32,015 nucleotides of DNA from Candidatus Woesebacteria bacterium RIFCSPLOWO2_01_FULL_44_24b (GCA_001793235.1 MGHM01000010.1:1-32015); one strand, 5' to 3'; shown: positions 15,891 to 23,555, counted from the stretch's first letter. Program-made: numbers and translations. The notes: a model not told the origin generated them from the sequence alone.

Positions 15891-17102
15891 TTAGTATTCT
15901 ATTGTATTTCCTTCAGGTACTGCTTCAATCCAAATTACTCCCTTTACAAAGCCAACTTCCTGTCCTTCAGCATCATAAAACTTAGTACGTTCATACTGTG
16001 ATTCCTTCTCCCAAGTGCCTTCGATAGCCGCTCCATTTTGGAAAAGCATCATCTCACCCGAACCCACGGTTTCATAATACATATGCTTTTCTTCGTCAAC
16101 CGGTCCATCTTCCTCAATAAACTGGATGACCACATTCTTTGCCGACAATTGCGGCTTGTCAAACTCCCAGTCAGTGTGGGGCTTTCCGCCGTTAACCCGC
16201 ATATAGCTATTGCTTCGCTCATCATAAGTCCATTCAATATCGTAGTCTCCCGAGTCGGACCAGAAGCCGAATTTGATGCTTTTAATATCTGAGTTGACTG
16301 CAGGCTGGTCTTCAGTAAAGCTCCATGGTTCAAAACCGCTGTCCCAGTTGCCGTCAAAGCCGCGCTCTATACCCAAATCAAAAAGTAAGTCGGTCGAGCC
16401 AACCGCCGAATGCTCCCAAGCAGCAGGTGTTTCGCTAAGTCTGTATTGGTCCCGAACTATTGCGGGCGCCCCGGCATTTGCACCTCCGTCGAGAGCATTG
16501 CCCTTCGAGTGCCTCCAGCCCATATCAATGAGCTTCTCAATAGCCATAACTCGCGGGTCCACAACACCTCTCCTTTTGGTGCCGTTTGAGAGACAAGCCG
16601 GATCTTCCTTATTAGTACAAATATTGTTGGCGCCACCAAAGTGAACATACAAAGGCCCCTCACCGTACTCGGAAATCCAATTAATAAAGTAGATTCTGGC
16701 GCTTCTTATGGGGCCAATAGTCACATTTTCCGCTGCAGCTCCGCAATAAAATAATGCCAAAAAGCGGGTTATTCCACCTTCGGCAACCGCTTCGTAGATA
16801 ATATCAGCGCGAGAAAGCCCGGATTGCGGACGTGAGTCCAAATGGTTTTCAATCATCACACCCATCGGCCGGCGGGCTTGCCAGATATCGCGCTCAACTG
16901 TTGTGAACATACCGCCATTCAGGGGACATTCCTCGGTTTTGGGGAGGCTTGCGATTTGCGAGCGGGCTGAGCCCAAACCCGTAGAAGTTGCACCACCTTG
17001 TGTGTAGGAAAAGAAAAGCCATGAAGCTCCTGAGGCCAGTAAATACAGCCCAAGAAAACTTGCAATTAAAGTAACTTTTTTAGAATTTATTAAGTTTTTC
17101 AT
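15891..17102 (-). CDS. DUF3048 (YerB-like) secreted or anchored protein
   Basis: A 403-aa protein. Residues 10-32 form a signal or anchor (VTLIASFLGLYLLASGASWL). The DUF3048 core follows: RRPMGVMIENHLDSRPQSGL, DIIYEAVAEGGITRFLALF, and IGPIRSARIYFINW. The C-terminal DUF3048 subdomain extends to the end (GVIWIEAVPEGNTIEY). Proteins of the YerB type are envelope lipoproteins of unknown function. Its ATG overlaps the DUF4446 stop (ATGA). Confidence 0.88.
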   Translation of the reverse strand: MKNLINSKKVTLIASFLGLYLLASGASWLFFSYTQGGATSTGLGSARSQIASLPKTEECPLNGGMFTTVERDIWQARRPMGVMIENHLDSRPQSGLSRADIIYEAVAEGGITRFLALFYCGAAAENVTIGPIRSARIYFINWISEYGEGPLYVHFGGANNICTNKEDPACLSNGTKRRGVVDPRVMAIEKLIDMGWRHSKGNALDGGANAGAPAIVRDQYRLSETPAAWEHSAVGSTDLLFDLGIERGFDGNWDSGFEPWSFTEDQPAVNSDIKSIKFGFWSDSGDYDIEWTYDERSNSYMRVNGGKPHTDWEFDKPQLSAKNVVIQFIEEDGPVDEEKHMYYETVGSGEMMLFQNGAAIEGTWEKESQYERTKFYDAEGQEVGFVKGVIWIEAVPEGNTIEY

Positions 17103-17566
17103 TTACTTTTCCTCGCCTCCGACAGTGCCCTCTCCTCCTCTCGAGATAGCTCATATTTGCTTTCTCCACCTGAAATCGACTTGGTATAAACCCGGGTTCT
17201 ATCTCTCGTGTGCAGCGCCGTTAGCACAAACCCAGTGTCCAAGCCGTCTAATAAACAAAGCGAAAAACTCTGATCTCCCCCTGTCTCGTTAAATGGATTA
17301 TAACGGGTTAGACCCACCTTTTGTATCGGGAAAACACTCTGCTTGTTAACCCTCCCGAGCTCGTCCTTCAAGTGTTTAATCTCGACGGTATTTTTACCTT
17401 CAGCTTTTATGAGCTCTTCAATGGCTTTTATTAAGTCTCCGCCGCTTGCCTTCCTTGCAATCTTTTTATAGTGATTTAAAAGCTTGTAGAAAGTCAGCGA
17501 AAGCCCTGCTAGCCACAAAACCAAGGCTATTAACACAATTGGTAAAAGATCTACTAATTCTCCCAC
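17099..17566 (-). CDS. DUF4446 family membrane protein
   Basis: A 155-aa protein with one N-terminal span (LPIVLIALVLWLAGLSLTFY) followed by a short coiled coil and the conserved DUF4446 C-terminus (VGLTRYNPFNETGGDQSFSL, LDGLDTGFVLTALHTRD, RVYTKSISGG). Function is unknown; in many bacteria it lies near chromosome-partition or envelope genes. The start is GTG at 17566. It is the first gene of the five-gene operon running to secF. A TATTGT -10 candidate 9 bp upstream lies inside a perfect inverted repeat. Confidence 0.88.
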   Translation of the reverse strand: MGELVDLLPIVLIALVLWLAGLSLTFYKLLNHYKKIARKASGGDLIKAIEELIKAEGKNTVEIKHLKDELGRVNKQSVFPIQKVGLTRYNPFNETGGDQSFSLCLLDGLDTGFVLTALHTRDRTRVYTKSISGGESKYELSREEERALSEARKSK

Positions 17567-17567
17567 G

Positions 17568-17592
17568 ACTCAAGTACAATAAAAACTTGAGT
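17568..17592. promoter_or_regulatory. Inverted repeat over the DUF4446/nth divergent promoter
   Basis: ACTCAAG (17568-17574) and CTTGAGT (17586-17592) are perfect 7-bp arms. Between them lie overlapping -10 candidates for both directions: TACAAT (plus, 17575-17580) and TATTGT (minus, 17576-17581). The layout fits an operator controlling both genes. Confidence 0.5.
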
Positions 17593-17633
17593 AACAATTT
17601 AACTCAGACAATTGTAATTATCCGTTGTTACTC
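17589..17633 (+). other. Hairpin in the putative nth leader
   Basis: GAGTAACAA (17589-17597) and TTGTTACTC (17625-17633) are perfect 9-bp arms around 27 bases. If nth starts near 17587, from TACAAT at 17575, this hairpin occupies its leader 15 bp before ATG 17648. The 5' arm shares GAGT with the 17568-17592 repeat, so only one of the two structures can form at a time. Confidence 0.45.
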
Positions 17634-17647
17634 CTGTCAAGTATATC

Positions 17648-18250
17648 ATGACTAACTATAAGGCAGTCTTTGAGATTTTTGAAAAGAATTATAAACTAGT
17701 GCCTCTCGAGGTTTTCGGCAATGACCCATACAAAACATTAATTTCCACCTTGATGTCGGCCAGAACTAATGATGATACAACTCTCGTCGCTTCGCGACGG
17801 CTTTTCTCAAAAGCGAAAAACATAGAGCAATTAGGTAAACTGGACATTAGATCAATTCAAGAGTTAATTTTTCCTGTGGGCTTTTACAAAACCAAAGCAA
17901 AACACTTGAAACGATTGGCCAAAATAATTATTCAAGATTTTGAAGGTAAAATTCCAAAAACCCGGGAGGGTTTGATGAAGCTGCCGGGAGTGGGCAGGAA
18001 AACTGTAAATTTGGTCCTTAACCGCGCTTTTGGTGTCCCGGCAATTGCGGTTGACACTCATGTTCACAGAATCAGCAATTTACTAGGTTGGGTAAGCACA
18101 AAATCTCCCGAAAAAACAGAAATCGAGCTTATGAAGATTCTCCCCAAAAAATACTGGACCGACATGAATAGATTGTTTGTAAGTATCGGCAGGCAATACC
18201 GAAGCGAAAGGCAATTGAGAGAGTTTTTAGAGAAAAATAATTTATTATGA
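17648..18250 (+). CDS. nth: Endonuclease III-like DNA glycosylase without FeS cluster
   Basis: HhH-GPD base-excision glycosylase/AP lyase. The helix-hairpin-helix is LMKLPGVGRKTVNLVL with catalytic Lys118, and the catalytic Asp is Asp136 in AVDTHVHRISN. The protein ends at residue 200 (RQYRSERQLREFLEKN); the four cysteines of the C-terminal 4Fe-4S loop of E. coli Nth are absent, and there is no Cys anywhere. The usual LLSAQATD segment is LMSARTND. The active-site pair suggests it is functional. It is transcribed alone, divergent from the DUF4446 operon. Confidence 0.9.
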   Translation: MTNYKAVFEIFEKNYKLVPLEVFGNDPYKTLISTLMSARTNDDTTLVASRRLFSKAKNIEQLGKLDIRSIQELIFPVGFYKTKAKHLKRLAKIIIQDFEGKIPKTREGLMKLPGVGRKTVNLVLNRAFGVPAIAVDTHVHRISNLLGWVSTKSPEKTEIELMKILPKKYWTDMNRLFVSIGRQYRSERQLREFLEKNNLL

Positions 18251-18292
18251 TGGAGCTGAGGAACTCAGGGTCTCAAATTTGGAACACGCTTC

Positions 18293-18622
18293 CTAGAACT
18301 TAATTACAGCTGAATACTGCTCATCAGGATTGGTGATTCGCTCAATGTCGTTTTCGACTCTTGTTAAGAAGGCCACAATTTCGGGAAAAGACATTTTGGA
18401 AACATTTGGTATTTTGTAACTTCTGTCAATTACTTCGTTCTGAACTTTAGAAAATTCTTCCCCATCAAACACCCATCTTTTGCCTCCGTAATTCATAGCA
18501 ATCCCTCTGGGCTCGGCCGAAACAACGTCGCGTAAAATACTCAAGGGCTCTTCGGGAAAACCAAGCGTCGTACGACCGCCTTCTGATCTTCCAAATGCTG
18601 GCTTCATTAGCCCCTCTAACAT
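18293..18622 (-). CDS. Hypothetical protein, 109 aa
   Basis: Not recognised. The protein is soluble, with a glycine-containing N-terminal half, an aromatic MNYGGKRWVFDGEEF hairpin-like stretch, and a helical C-terminal half. ATG 18622 is chosen because TATCAT ends 6 bp upstream, while the longer reading from GTG 18637 would contain that box. It is convergent with nth (42-bp gap); a small hairpin CTGAG-GAA-CTCAG at 18256-18268 in the gap lacks a T-run. Confidence 0.6.
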   Translation of the reverse strand: MLEGLMKPAFGRSEGGRTTLGFPEEPLSILRDVVSAEPRGIAMNYGGKRWVFDGEEFSKVQNEVIDRSYKIPNVSKMSFPEIVAFLTRVENDIERITNPDEQYSAVIKF

Positions 18623-18628
18623 ATCTGA

Positions 18629-18634
18629 ATGATA
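18629..18634 (-). promoter_or_regulatory. -10 box of the 109-aa gene
   Basis: TATCAT on the minus strand, 6 bp before ATG 18622. Confidence 0.5.
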
Positions 18635-18701
18635 CACAAAACCTATATTCTTTCAAGCACTAGTTGGCGATTGGGAGAGTTATTGAAAAAAATAAACCAA
18701 T

Positions 18702-19313
18702 TTAATAAGCAGCTATAGCCACGCCGAAGCCATTTTGTGCATAAGTGCAGCCCCAAACATACTCCCCGCCGGTCAAAAGTTTTTTATGCCCCAGTGTGTT
18801 TTCCCATAAACTAACGGCTTCCTGAGCAGATTCGGCCCCCGAGACCAAAAACTCAGAGATATTGTATTTTTCAAAAATCCACTTTAGATCTGGTCTTCTA
18901 TCAGGCAGGGTACTAAAGCCTTCATGGCCATCTAGTTGACCCAAGTCTAAAAGTTCATTTAAGCGGATGGAAGCAATCGTACAAAGTTCAGCTTGATTGC
19001 TGATGCCGTTCACACCCAACTCCCGCCTTCGTGCATTGACCGCCTCCCAAAGCTCGGGACCGGACCAGTTGGAAGTTTGGGGCTGTACTGGGTTGACTAC
19101 GATTACTTGAGGAGTTGGCGTGGGGCCGGGAGTCGCGGGTATTTTTGCGCTGGTTTGTGCACGGCTTTGAGATAAAATTGCCTGAGTTATGTCAACTCCA
19201 AAAATGTACCCTTGAGAGTATCCGACCAAAAAAACAACATGGAGCACAATAGACGCCAAGGCAGACGCAGCTAATACTTGAAAAACATAAGCCAGTGATT
19301 TTTTTATTTTCAT
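18702..19313 (-). CDS. Membrane-anchored CAP (SCP/PR1-like) domain protein
   Basis: A 203-aa protein. Residues 8-32 form a signal anchor (FQVLAASALASIVLHVVFLV). A Pro/Thr linker follows (ATPGPTPTPQVIVVNPVQPQ). The CAP domain spans about residues 85-203: ELWEAVNARRRELGVN, an Ala/Ser helix ending RLNELLDLGQLDGHEGF, the ESAQEAVSLWENTLGHKKLL region, and a terminal YAQNGFGVAIAAY strand. CAP proteins are extracellular; bacterial roles are mostly unknown. It lies one base after dtd, with GGAG seven bases before its ATG, so it is the second gene of a dtd-CAP unit. Confidence 0.85.
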   Translation of the reverse strand: MKIKKSLAYVFQVLAASALASIVLHVVFLVGYSQGYIFGVDITQAILSQSRAQTSAKIPATPGPTPTPQVIVVNPVQPQTSNWSGPELWEAVNARRRELGVNGISNQAELCTIASIRLNELLDLGQLDGHEGFSTLPDRRPDLKWIFEKYNISEFLVSGAESAQEAVSLWENTLGHKKLLTGGEYVWGCTYAQNGFGVAIAAY

Positions 19314-19314
19314 T

Positions 19315-19752
19315 TTATGACTCCAGAATTACTGTAACCGGGCCATCAAGCTCACAGTTTATCTTCATATATTCACCAAACTCCCCGGTCTCTATAACTA
19401 AACCTGAATTTTTAAGCTTGCTTACAAAATATTCGTATAGTTCTTTTGCCTTCTCCGGTTCTTCGGCTTCGATAAAAGACGGCCTGTTGCCGTCTTTAGT
19501 ATTAGCATACAGCGTAAACTGAGAAACAGATAAGATTTGGGCGTTTGCATCTTTAACGGAAAGATTCATTTTGCTGCTTGAGTCGGCCATTACCCGCAAC
19601 TTAACTAGCTTGTCTGCCAAAATGTCGGCGTCTTTTTGACTGTCTCCTTTTTTGATTCCAATCAAAACAAAAAGCCCTTTGCCTATTTTACCAACTGTTT
19701 TATCACTCACAGAAACCTCAGCTGAGTTAACCCTTTGAATCACTAAACGCAT
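19315..19752 (-). CDS. dtd: D-aminoacyl-tRNA deacylase
   Basis: Hydrolyses D-aminoacyl-tRNAs (and Gly-tRNA-Ala) to keep D-amino acids out of proteins. Family motifs are MRLVIQRVNSAEVSV, the SQFTLYANTKDGNRPSF active-site strand, and the Gly-cis-Pro motif GPVTVIL at the C-terminus. The length of 145 aa is standard. TACAAT lies 5 bp before the ATG, so the mRNA is probably leaderless. It is upstream of, and coupled to, the CAP protein. Confidence 0.95.
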   Translation of the reverse strand: MRLVIQRVNSAEVSVSDKTVGKIGKGLFVLIGIKKGDSQKDADILADKLVKLRVMADSSSKMNLSVKDANAQILSVSQFTLYANTKDGNRPSFIEAEEPEKAKELYEYFVSKLKNSGLVIETGEFGEYMKINCELDGPVTVILES

Positions 19753-19757
19753 TAGTT

Positions 19758-19763
19758 ATTGTA
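19758..19763 (-). promoter_or_regulatory. -10 box of dtd
   Basis: TACAAT on the minus strand, 5 bp before ATG 19752. Confidence 0.55.
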
Positions 19764-19774
19764 CATCAAAAGAC

Positions 19775-20593
19775 CTAATTTTGAGGATAAAGAGAAGATA
19801 TGCCGTTAATGTCATCCTGATGAAGAGCTCGTCTCACTCCATCATAGTAAGGCTCCATTACAGCCCCTTCTATGCTTGAGTGGCCAAGACCCGCCCCGTG
19901 ACCAAGTTCGTGAAGATAAACCGTCTCAAGATCTATTTGACCAGCCAATGACAGACCGGTCCCGCCGTACCACTTGAAGTCTCTATTGTCGATAGCCATA
20001 TCAAATTCGTCTCTTGTAGTGCTAAACCAGGTAACCCCAAGCACACCGCGTTCTGCAATGTTTACCCAGCCAACATCATTATTACCATCAAAATATTGAG
20101 GCCCTTTACATTCTCGAACCAAAGTTGGGCAGCGAGTTGTATCATTACCATAACTGAAAGCAAAATTAGAGCTTTCCACACTTGTCCATGTTGACATGGC
20201 AGAAAGCAGCCTATCGCGGGCCGAAGTAACAGGGCTTTTTGAGTTATTGTAATTAACCACAACCTGGCCATTCCCTACTATGTTATCCAAAAACTGATCC
20301 CAGACAAGACCGACGAGAGTGTAATCCGAAGAAAGCGGTCGAACGTCAGGGTAAACTCGTTTCAAAGTGGCCTCAGCGACCGCACGGGCGTTCTCGCCAT
20401 AAGGCACTTCGACAAGCACTTCTACATATGCCTTATCTCCACCTACGTTTGCTTCACCTAAAATTGATACAGTTTGAGTGGCTTTAGTTTGGTAATTTGC
20501 CGCGTGAAGAGTGTTACTTCCAAGAACCAGAAGAAGACCTAAAAATAAAAAGAGAGAGACTAATAATCTTTTACCTAACGTAACTAAAGTCAC
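19775..20593 (-). CDS. Secreted matrixin-like zinc metalloprotease
   Basis: A 272-aa protein. A signal peptide at residues 1-31 (LLVSLFLFLGLLLVLG, cleavage likely near HAA). The zinc-binding site HELGHGAGLGH (His228, Glu229, His232, His238) and the Met-turn VMEP (Met246) define the M10-type metzincin fold. A pair of cysteines (155, 162) lies before the catalytic domain, but no cysteine-switch propeptide is seen. It is likely exported to digest external or surface protein. The start is GTG with an upstream extended -10. Confidence 0.88.
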   Translation of the reverse strand: MTLVTLGKRLLVSLFLFLGLLLVLGSNTLHAANYQTKATQTVSILGEANVGGDKAYVEVLVEVPYGENARAVAEATLKRVYPDVRPLSSDYTLVGLVWDQFLDNIVGNGQVVVNYNNSKSPVTSARDRLLSAMSTWTSVESSNFAFSYGNDTTRCPTLVRECKGPQYFDGNNDVGWVNIAERGVLGVTWFSTTRDEFDMAIDNRDFKWYGGTGLSLAGQIDLETVYLHELGHGAGLGHSSIEGAVMEPYYDGVRRALHQDDINGISSLYPQN

Positions 20594-20602
20594 AATACCG
20601 GA

Positions 20603-20611
20603 AGTTTATCA
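20603..20611 (-). promoter_or_regulatory. Candidate extended -10 of the metalloprotease gene
   Basis: TGA-TAAACT on the minus strand, 9 bp before GTG 20593. Confidence 0.4.
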
Positions 20612-20630
20612 AAATGTGTCAAACCCCGCA

Positions 20631-20668
20631 AGCACTAAAAATCCCCCGTCAGGGGGACTCTTAGTGCT
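20631..20668 (-). terminator. Rho-independent terminator of rnpB
   Basis: The core hairpin is TCCCCC-TGAC-GGGGGA (20642-20657) followed by TTTTT on the minus strand. Outer arms AGCACTAA/TTAGTGCT (20631-20638 and 20661-20668) could add an 8-bp helix that would absorb part of the T-run, so two nested structures are possible. Confidence 0.85.
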
Positions 20669-20954
20669 CTGGAAGACTATAAGCCAGGTTCTGTATTTCA
20701 GTAATCATCTATCTAAGCCCTGACCTCGGAGCGTCGGGAAGGCTACCTCAAATGCTCCATTCGCAGGTTGCAGCGGGGAGGATTGCCCGTTTCACCCTCA
20801 CATAAGCTTTAGGCTTACGCAAGACTCGTCTCTGTTGCTCTAACTGGCGGTTACCCGCTCCCGGTATTAGCCGGAACACCCTTGCCTTCTGCTGCCTGGA
20901 CTTTCCTCTACATTCATGTTAACTGAACGTAGCGATTACCCATCTTCCAGAGTA
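20663..20954 (-). ncRNA. rnpB: RNase P RNA
   Basis: Catalytic RNA of RNase P, which cuts tRNA 5' leaders. The minus strand carries the universal core GAGGAAAGTCCAGGC near the 5' side, GAGGGTGAAACGG in the middle and ACAGAACCTGGCTTATAG near the 3' end. The ends pair as P1: CTCTGGAAGA with TCTTCCAGAG (20943-20952 and 20667-20676). At about 290 nt it is short, so peripheral helices are reduced. The P15-like hairpin CGGG-CAATCCTC-CCCG shows no GGU motif for pairing with the tRNA CCA end. Exact ends are estimated from P1 and the promoter. Confidence 0.95.
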
Positions 20955-20959
20955 AGCGT

Positions 20960-20968
20960 ATTTTACCA
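20960..20968 (-). promoter_or_regulatory. Extended -10 promoter of rnpB
   Basis: TGG-TAAAAT on the minus strand, about 7 bp before the first P1 bases, which is the expected distance to the start site. The same nine bases recur at 32001-32009 on the plus strand. Confidence 0.75.
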
Positions 20969-20981
20969 CAAAAGGGCTATT

Positions 20982-21962
20982 TTATGAAGTTTTCTTGAAC
21001 AAAAATTCCGAAAGGAGGACCCTTGAGGTAATAACCACAGGCACGGAAAGAACAGCCCCCACGACTCCTGCGATTCTAAAACCGATAACTAAAGCAAGAA
21101 GGGTCACCACCGGGCTCACATTAGCCGAGCGCTCCATGACCTTGGGGACAAAAACATAATTCTCAATTTGCTGAATCAGAAACCCCAAGGCGGCCACAGC
21201 AAGACCCGTAAAAGGCGATATCCCCAGCCCAACAACAACAGCGGGAATTGCCGATAAAAAGGGTCCGAGATTGGGAACAATTTCAAAAACAGCAGCCAAA
21301 AGCGCCAAAGGAAGCGCATAGGGAATCCCTAGAATCAAAAGGCCAATGTAAGTTGCAAAACCAACTAGAAGCATTAAAATCAGCTGTCCTCGTGCCCAGC
21401 CTCCAAGCTCCTTCTCGAGCCTTGCTAAAACAACATCGACTCTTTTTGCTTGCTCGCGGGTCACTAAACTCGACAGGTGCTGGTCAAGCTTGTTACGAGC
21501 AAGGAGAAAATAAAGCGCAAAAATAAAAACAGTCAAAAGTGAAATTATGTTTGTAACTACCGAGATGCTGAGCCGAAGAATCTGTGACGGCAAGTTGCCT
21601 ATTTGGGAAGTGACCTCGCGGGTTACCTGATCTATCACAAAAATCGGGATATCCAACTCTTCCAGAAGGCGGGGTATGGCACCTGCAAACTTGGTAGTTT
21701 GATCTACCAGAGCCGGAATGAGCGTGGCTATGGAAAACACAAGTAGCGCCAAAAGGATGAGATAAACTATTGATACAGATAAGGCCCTTGGGATTTTATA
21801 GCGCTGCAGCTTGGTAACCGTGGGGTTTAGAATTGTCATTATAAGTAGCGCCACAAAGAGTTGAAGTATGATGTCCTTAACATAATACAAAAACCCGATG
21901 AAGATAATAAAAAGAACCGTAAAAATTATTGTTCTGTAGGAAATTTCAATTTTCTTTGGCAT
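20982..21962 (-). CDS. AI-2E family transporter (PerM/TqsA-like)
   Basis: A 326-aa polytopic membrane protein with the family pattern: two N-terminal spans (IIFTVLFIIFIGFLYYV and ILQLFVALLIMTI), a further span near residue 70, a soluble segment, then C-terminal spans with the conserved region LGIPYALPLALLAAVFEIVP and PFLSAIPAVVVGL. Members are proposed permeases; substrates range from autoinducer-2 to ions and are not predictable here. Its first 17 bp overlap the miaA end, so the two are co-transcribed. Confidence 0.9.
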   Translation of the reverse strand: MPKKIEISYRTIIFTVLFIIFIGFLYYVKDIILQLFVALLIMTILNPTVTKLQRYKIPRALSVSIVYLILLALLVFSIATLIPALVDQTTKFAGAIPRLLEELDIPIFVIDQVTREVTSQIGNLPSQILRLSISVVTNIISLLTVFIFALYFLLARNKLDQHLSSLVTREQAKRVDVVLARLEKELGGWARGQLILMLLVGFATYIGLLILGIPYALPLALLAAVFEIVPNLGPFLSAIPAVVVGLGISPFTGLAVAALGFLIQQIENYVFVPKVMERSANVSPVVTLLALVIGFRIAGVVGAVLSVPVVITSRVLLSEFLFKKTS

Positions 21963-22827
21963 TTTGTATATTATGCCATTTTTTGACCAATTTTTCTATC
22001 TTCCCACCATAGTCCTTTTTTGAAACATCAAACCACTTTATTCTTTTGTCTTTTTTAAACCAGGTAATCTGCCGCTTTGCATACTTGAACTCCTCACGTT
22101 TCCATTTTTCTGTGTCCGGCCAATCTTTATAACCTAAAGTTACTGACGGAGCGTATTTGAAAAAGTCCTTCTGTTTTAAAAATTCAACTTCTTTCTCAAA
22201 ACCACTTTTTATTCTTTCGTCAACCCGCTTGACAATTCTTTTTTTTAACTCTTTTGCACTCGCTCGAAGGCCAACCCAAAGAACATCATCAAATTGTAAA
22301 GACTCAGCCGCACTAGCAGGAGCTTCGCCGTAATTCAAAACTTCCAAAAGTCGCACCAGTCTTCTTGGGTTTGCCCTGTCCGAAGAATTTAATTTTAGAG
22401 CCTCTACTGGACTTATTTTCATTAACGCCGCAAATAATTCTTCAATTGTCTTTGTAGAGAGTTTTTTTCTTAACTTTAGATTTCTCGGAATACCAATTCT
22501 ATCTAAATTATCGACAACCGCTTTTATATAAAGCCCCGTGCCGCCGACTAAAATTGGCAGTTTATTTTGGGAGTATATTTTTCTTATGGCAGAGTTTGCA
22601 AAGTTAACATATTGCGACACACTAAACTCCTCATCCGGGCGAACCAAGTCATAGCCTAAGATTTTGCCGTATTTTTTGATATCTTTCCCAGTTCCAATAT
22701 CCATATATTTATAAACCTGCCTTGAGTCAGCAGACACAAGCTCACCATTAAACTTCTTGGCAAGGCGCGTAGCTAACGCAGTTTTGCCGGTTGCCGTTGG
22801 GCCACAGATTACAAGAAGCTTTTTCAT
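21946..22827 (-). CDS. miaA: tRNA dimethylallyltransferase
   Basis: Transfers a dimethylallyl group to A37 of tRNAs that read UNN codons. The P-loop is GPTATGKTALA (residues 9-19). Conserved DSRQVYKYMDIGTGK and GGTGLYIKAV segments follow, with NPRRLVRLLEVL and KRQITWFKKD in the C-terminal half. The length of 293 aa is normal. TATAAT lies 5 bp before the ATG, so it is probably leaderless; that box is only 7 bp from the opposing one of the TPR gene. It overlaps the AI-2E transporter downstream. Confidence 0.95.
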   Translation of the reverse strand: MKKLLVICGPTATGKTALATRLAKKFNGELVSADSRQVYKYMDIGTGKDIKKYGKILGYDLVRPDEEFSVSQYVNFANSAIRKIYSQNKLPILVGGTGLYIKAVVDNLDRIGIPRNLKLRKKLSTKTIEELFAALMKISPVEALKLNSSDRANPRRLVRLLEVLNYGEAPASAAESLQFDDVLWVGLRASAKELKKRIVKRVDERIKSGFEKEVEFLKQKDFFKYAPSVTLGYKDWPDTEKWKREEFKYAKRQITWFKKDKRIKWFDVSKKDYGGKIEKLVKKWHNIQNAKEN

Positions 22828-22832
22828 AGCTT

Positions 22833-22838
22833 ATTATA
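22833..22838 (-). promoter_or_regulatory. -10 box of miaA
   Basis: A perfect TATAAT on the minus strand, 5 bp before ATG 22827. Confidence 0.65.
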
Positions 22839-22842
22839 CAAG

Positions 22843-22851
22843 TGTTATAAT
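22843..22851 (+). promoter_or_regulatory. Extended -10 of the TPR operon
   Basis: TGT-TATAAT, 5 bp before ATG 22857. With the miaA box it forms a divergent promoter within a 29-bp intergenic region. Confidence 0.65.
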
Positions 22852-22856
22852 GTCCC

Positions 22857-23540
22857 ATGTCTAAAGGCAATGATTTACACGCCAAAGCAATCAAAGCTCA
22901 CGAACAAGAACAGGACTTTCTAAAAGCCTTAAAGTTTACTGACGAGGCAATCATTGCCTCAGGAGAAGAAGGCGACAGTGGCGAAATAGCTGGTATTCTT
23001 GGCTCACGCCAAAACATTTTCAGCCACCTTTATGACAAGACTCAAAACAAGAATTATCTGATTTTGGCCAAGTATGAAGCCGAAGCAGCAGTGGAAATTG
23101 CTGAAAAAAGTGACACTTCTGCGGCGCTTCCTTACCGTGATTTAGCAAAAGCTTACGAACAGTTGAATGATTATCCAAACGCAGTAACTTATTTAGAGAA
23201 AGCAATTAATTCAAAACTCCCCGACAGTCACAACAGACCTGCCGTAAAAGCAGAAATTAAAGCACATTTAGCATATACAAAATATAAAGCTGGGGATAAA
23301 TCGGGGATGAATTTAATGAATGAGGCAATCGCTGAACTGGAAAACGCGAAGGAAGACAAGTACAATAAAGACGTTTGGCTAAGTGGTGCTCACATGAGAA
23401 CGGCGGAGATGCTAAAAGAAGATAATTTAGATTTGGCAAAAGAACACTTAAGAAAAGCAAAAGAAATTATTGATGTAAACAATGAACTAAAACTTCGTGC
23501 AGAGCAATGGAAAGAGCTTGCAAAAGATTTTAACGGTTGA
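22857..23540 (+). CDS. TPR-repeat protein
   Basis: A 227-aa all-helical protein with several tetratricopeptide-like units; the clearest are YRDLAKAYEQLNDYPNAVTY (about residues 92-111) and the preceding AEAAVEIAEKS helix. An N-terminal unit is HAKAIKAHEQEQDFLKALKF. There is no signal peptide or membrane segment, so it is a cytoplasmic scaffold or adaptor. It is the first gene of a plus-strand unit with an unknown protein and an APH-like kinase. The role is unknown; protein binding is inferred from TPRs. Confidence 0.8.
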   Translation: MSKGNDLHAKAIKAHEQEQDFLKALKFTDEAIIASGEEGDSGEIAGILGSRQNIFSHLYDKTQNKNYLILAKYEAEAAVEIAEKSDTSAALPYRDLAKAYEQLNDYPNAVTYLEKAINSKLPDSHNRPAVKAEIKAHLAYTKYKAGDKSGMNLMNEAIAELENAKEDKYNKDVWLSGAHMRTAEMLKEDNLDLAKEHLRKAKEIIDVNNELKLRAEQWKELAKDFNG

Positions 23541-23546
23541 AAGGAG

Positions 23547-23555
23547 TGTTACAAT
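23547..23555 (+). promoter_or_regulatory. Extended -10 before the 159-aa gene
   Basis: TGT-TACAAT ends 8 bp before ATG 23564, giving the second gene its own likely leaderless promoter. It lies inside the longer reading from TTG 23537, which argues against that start. Confidence 0.55.

Noticed and set aside
18256..18268. CTGAG-GAA-CTCAG hairpin after nth as a terminator
   Set aside because: Only a 5-bp stem and no T-run in either direction.
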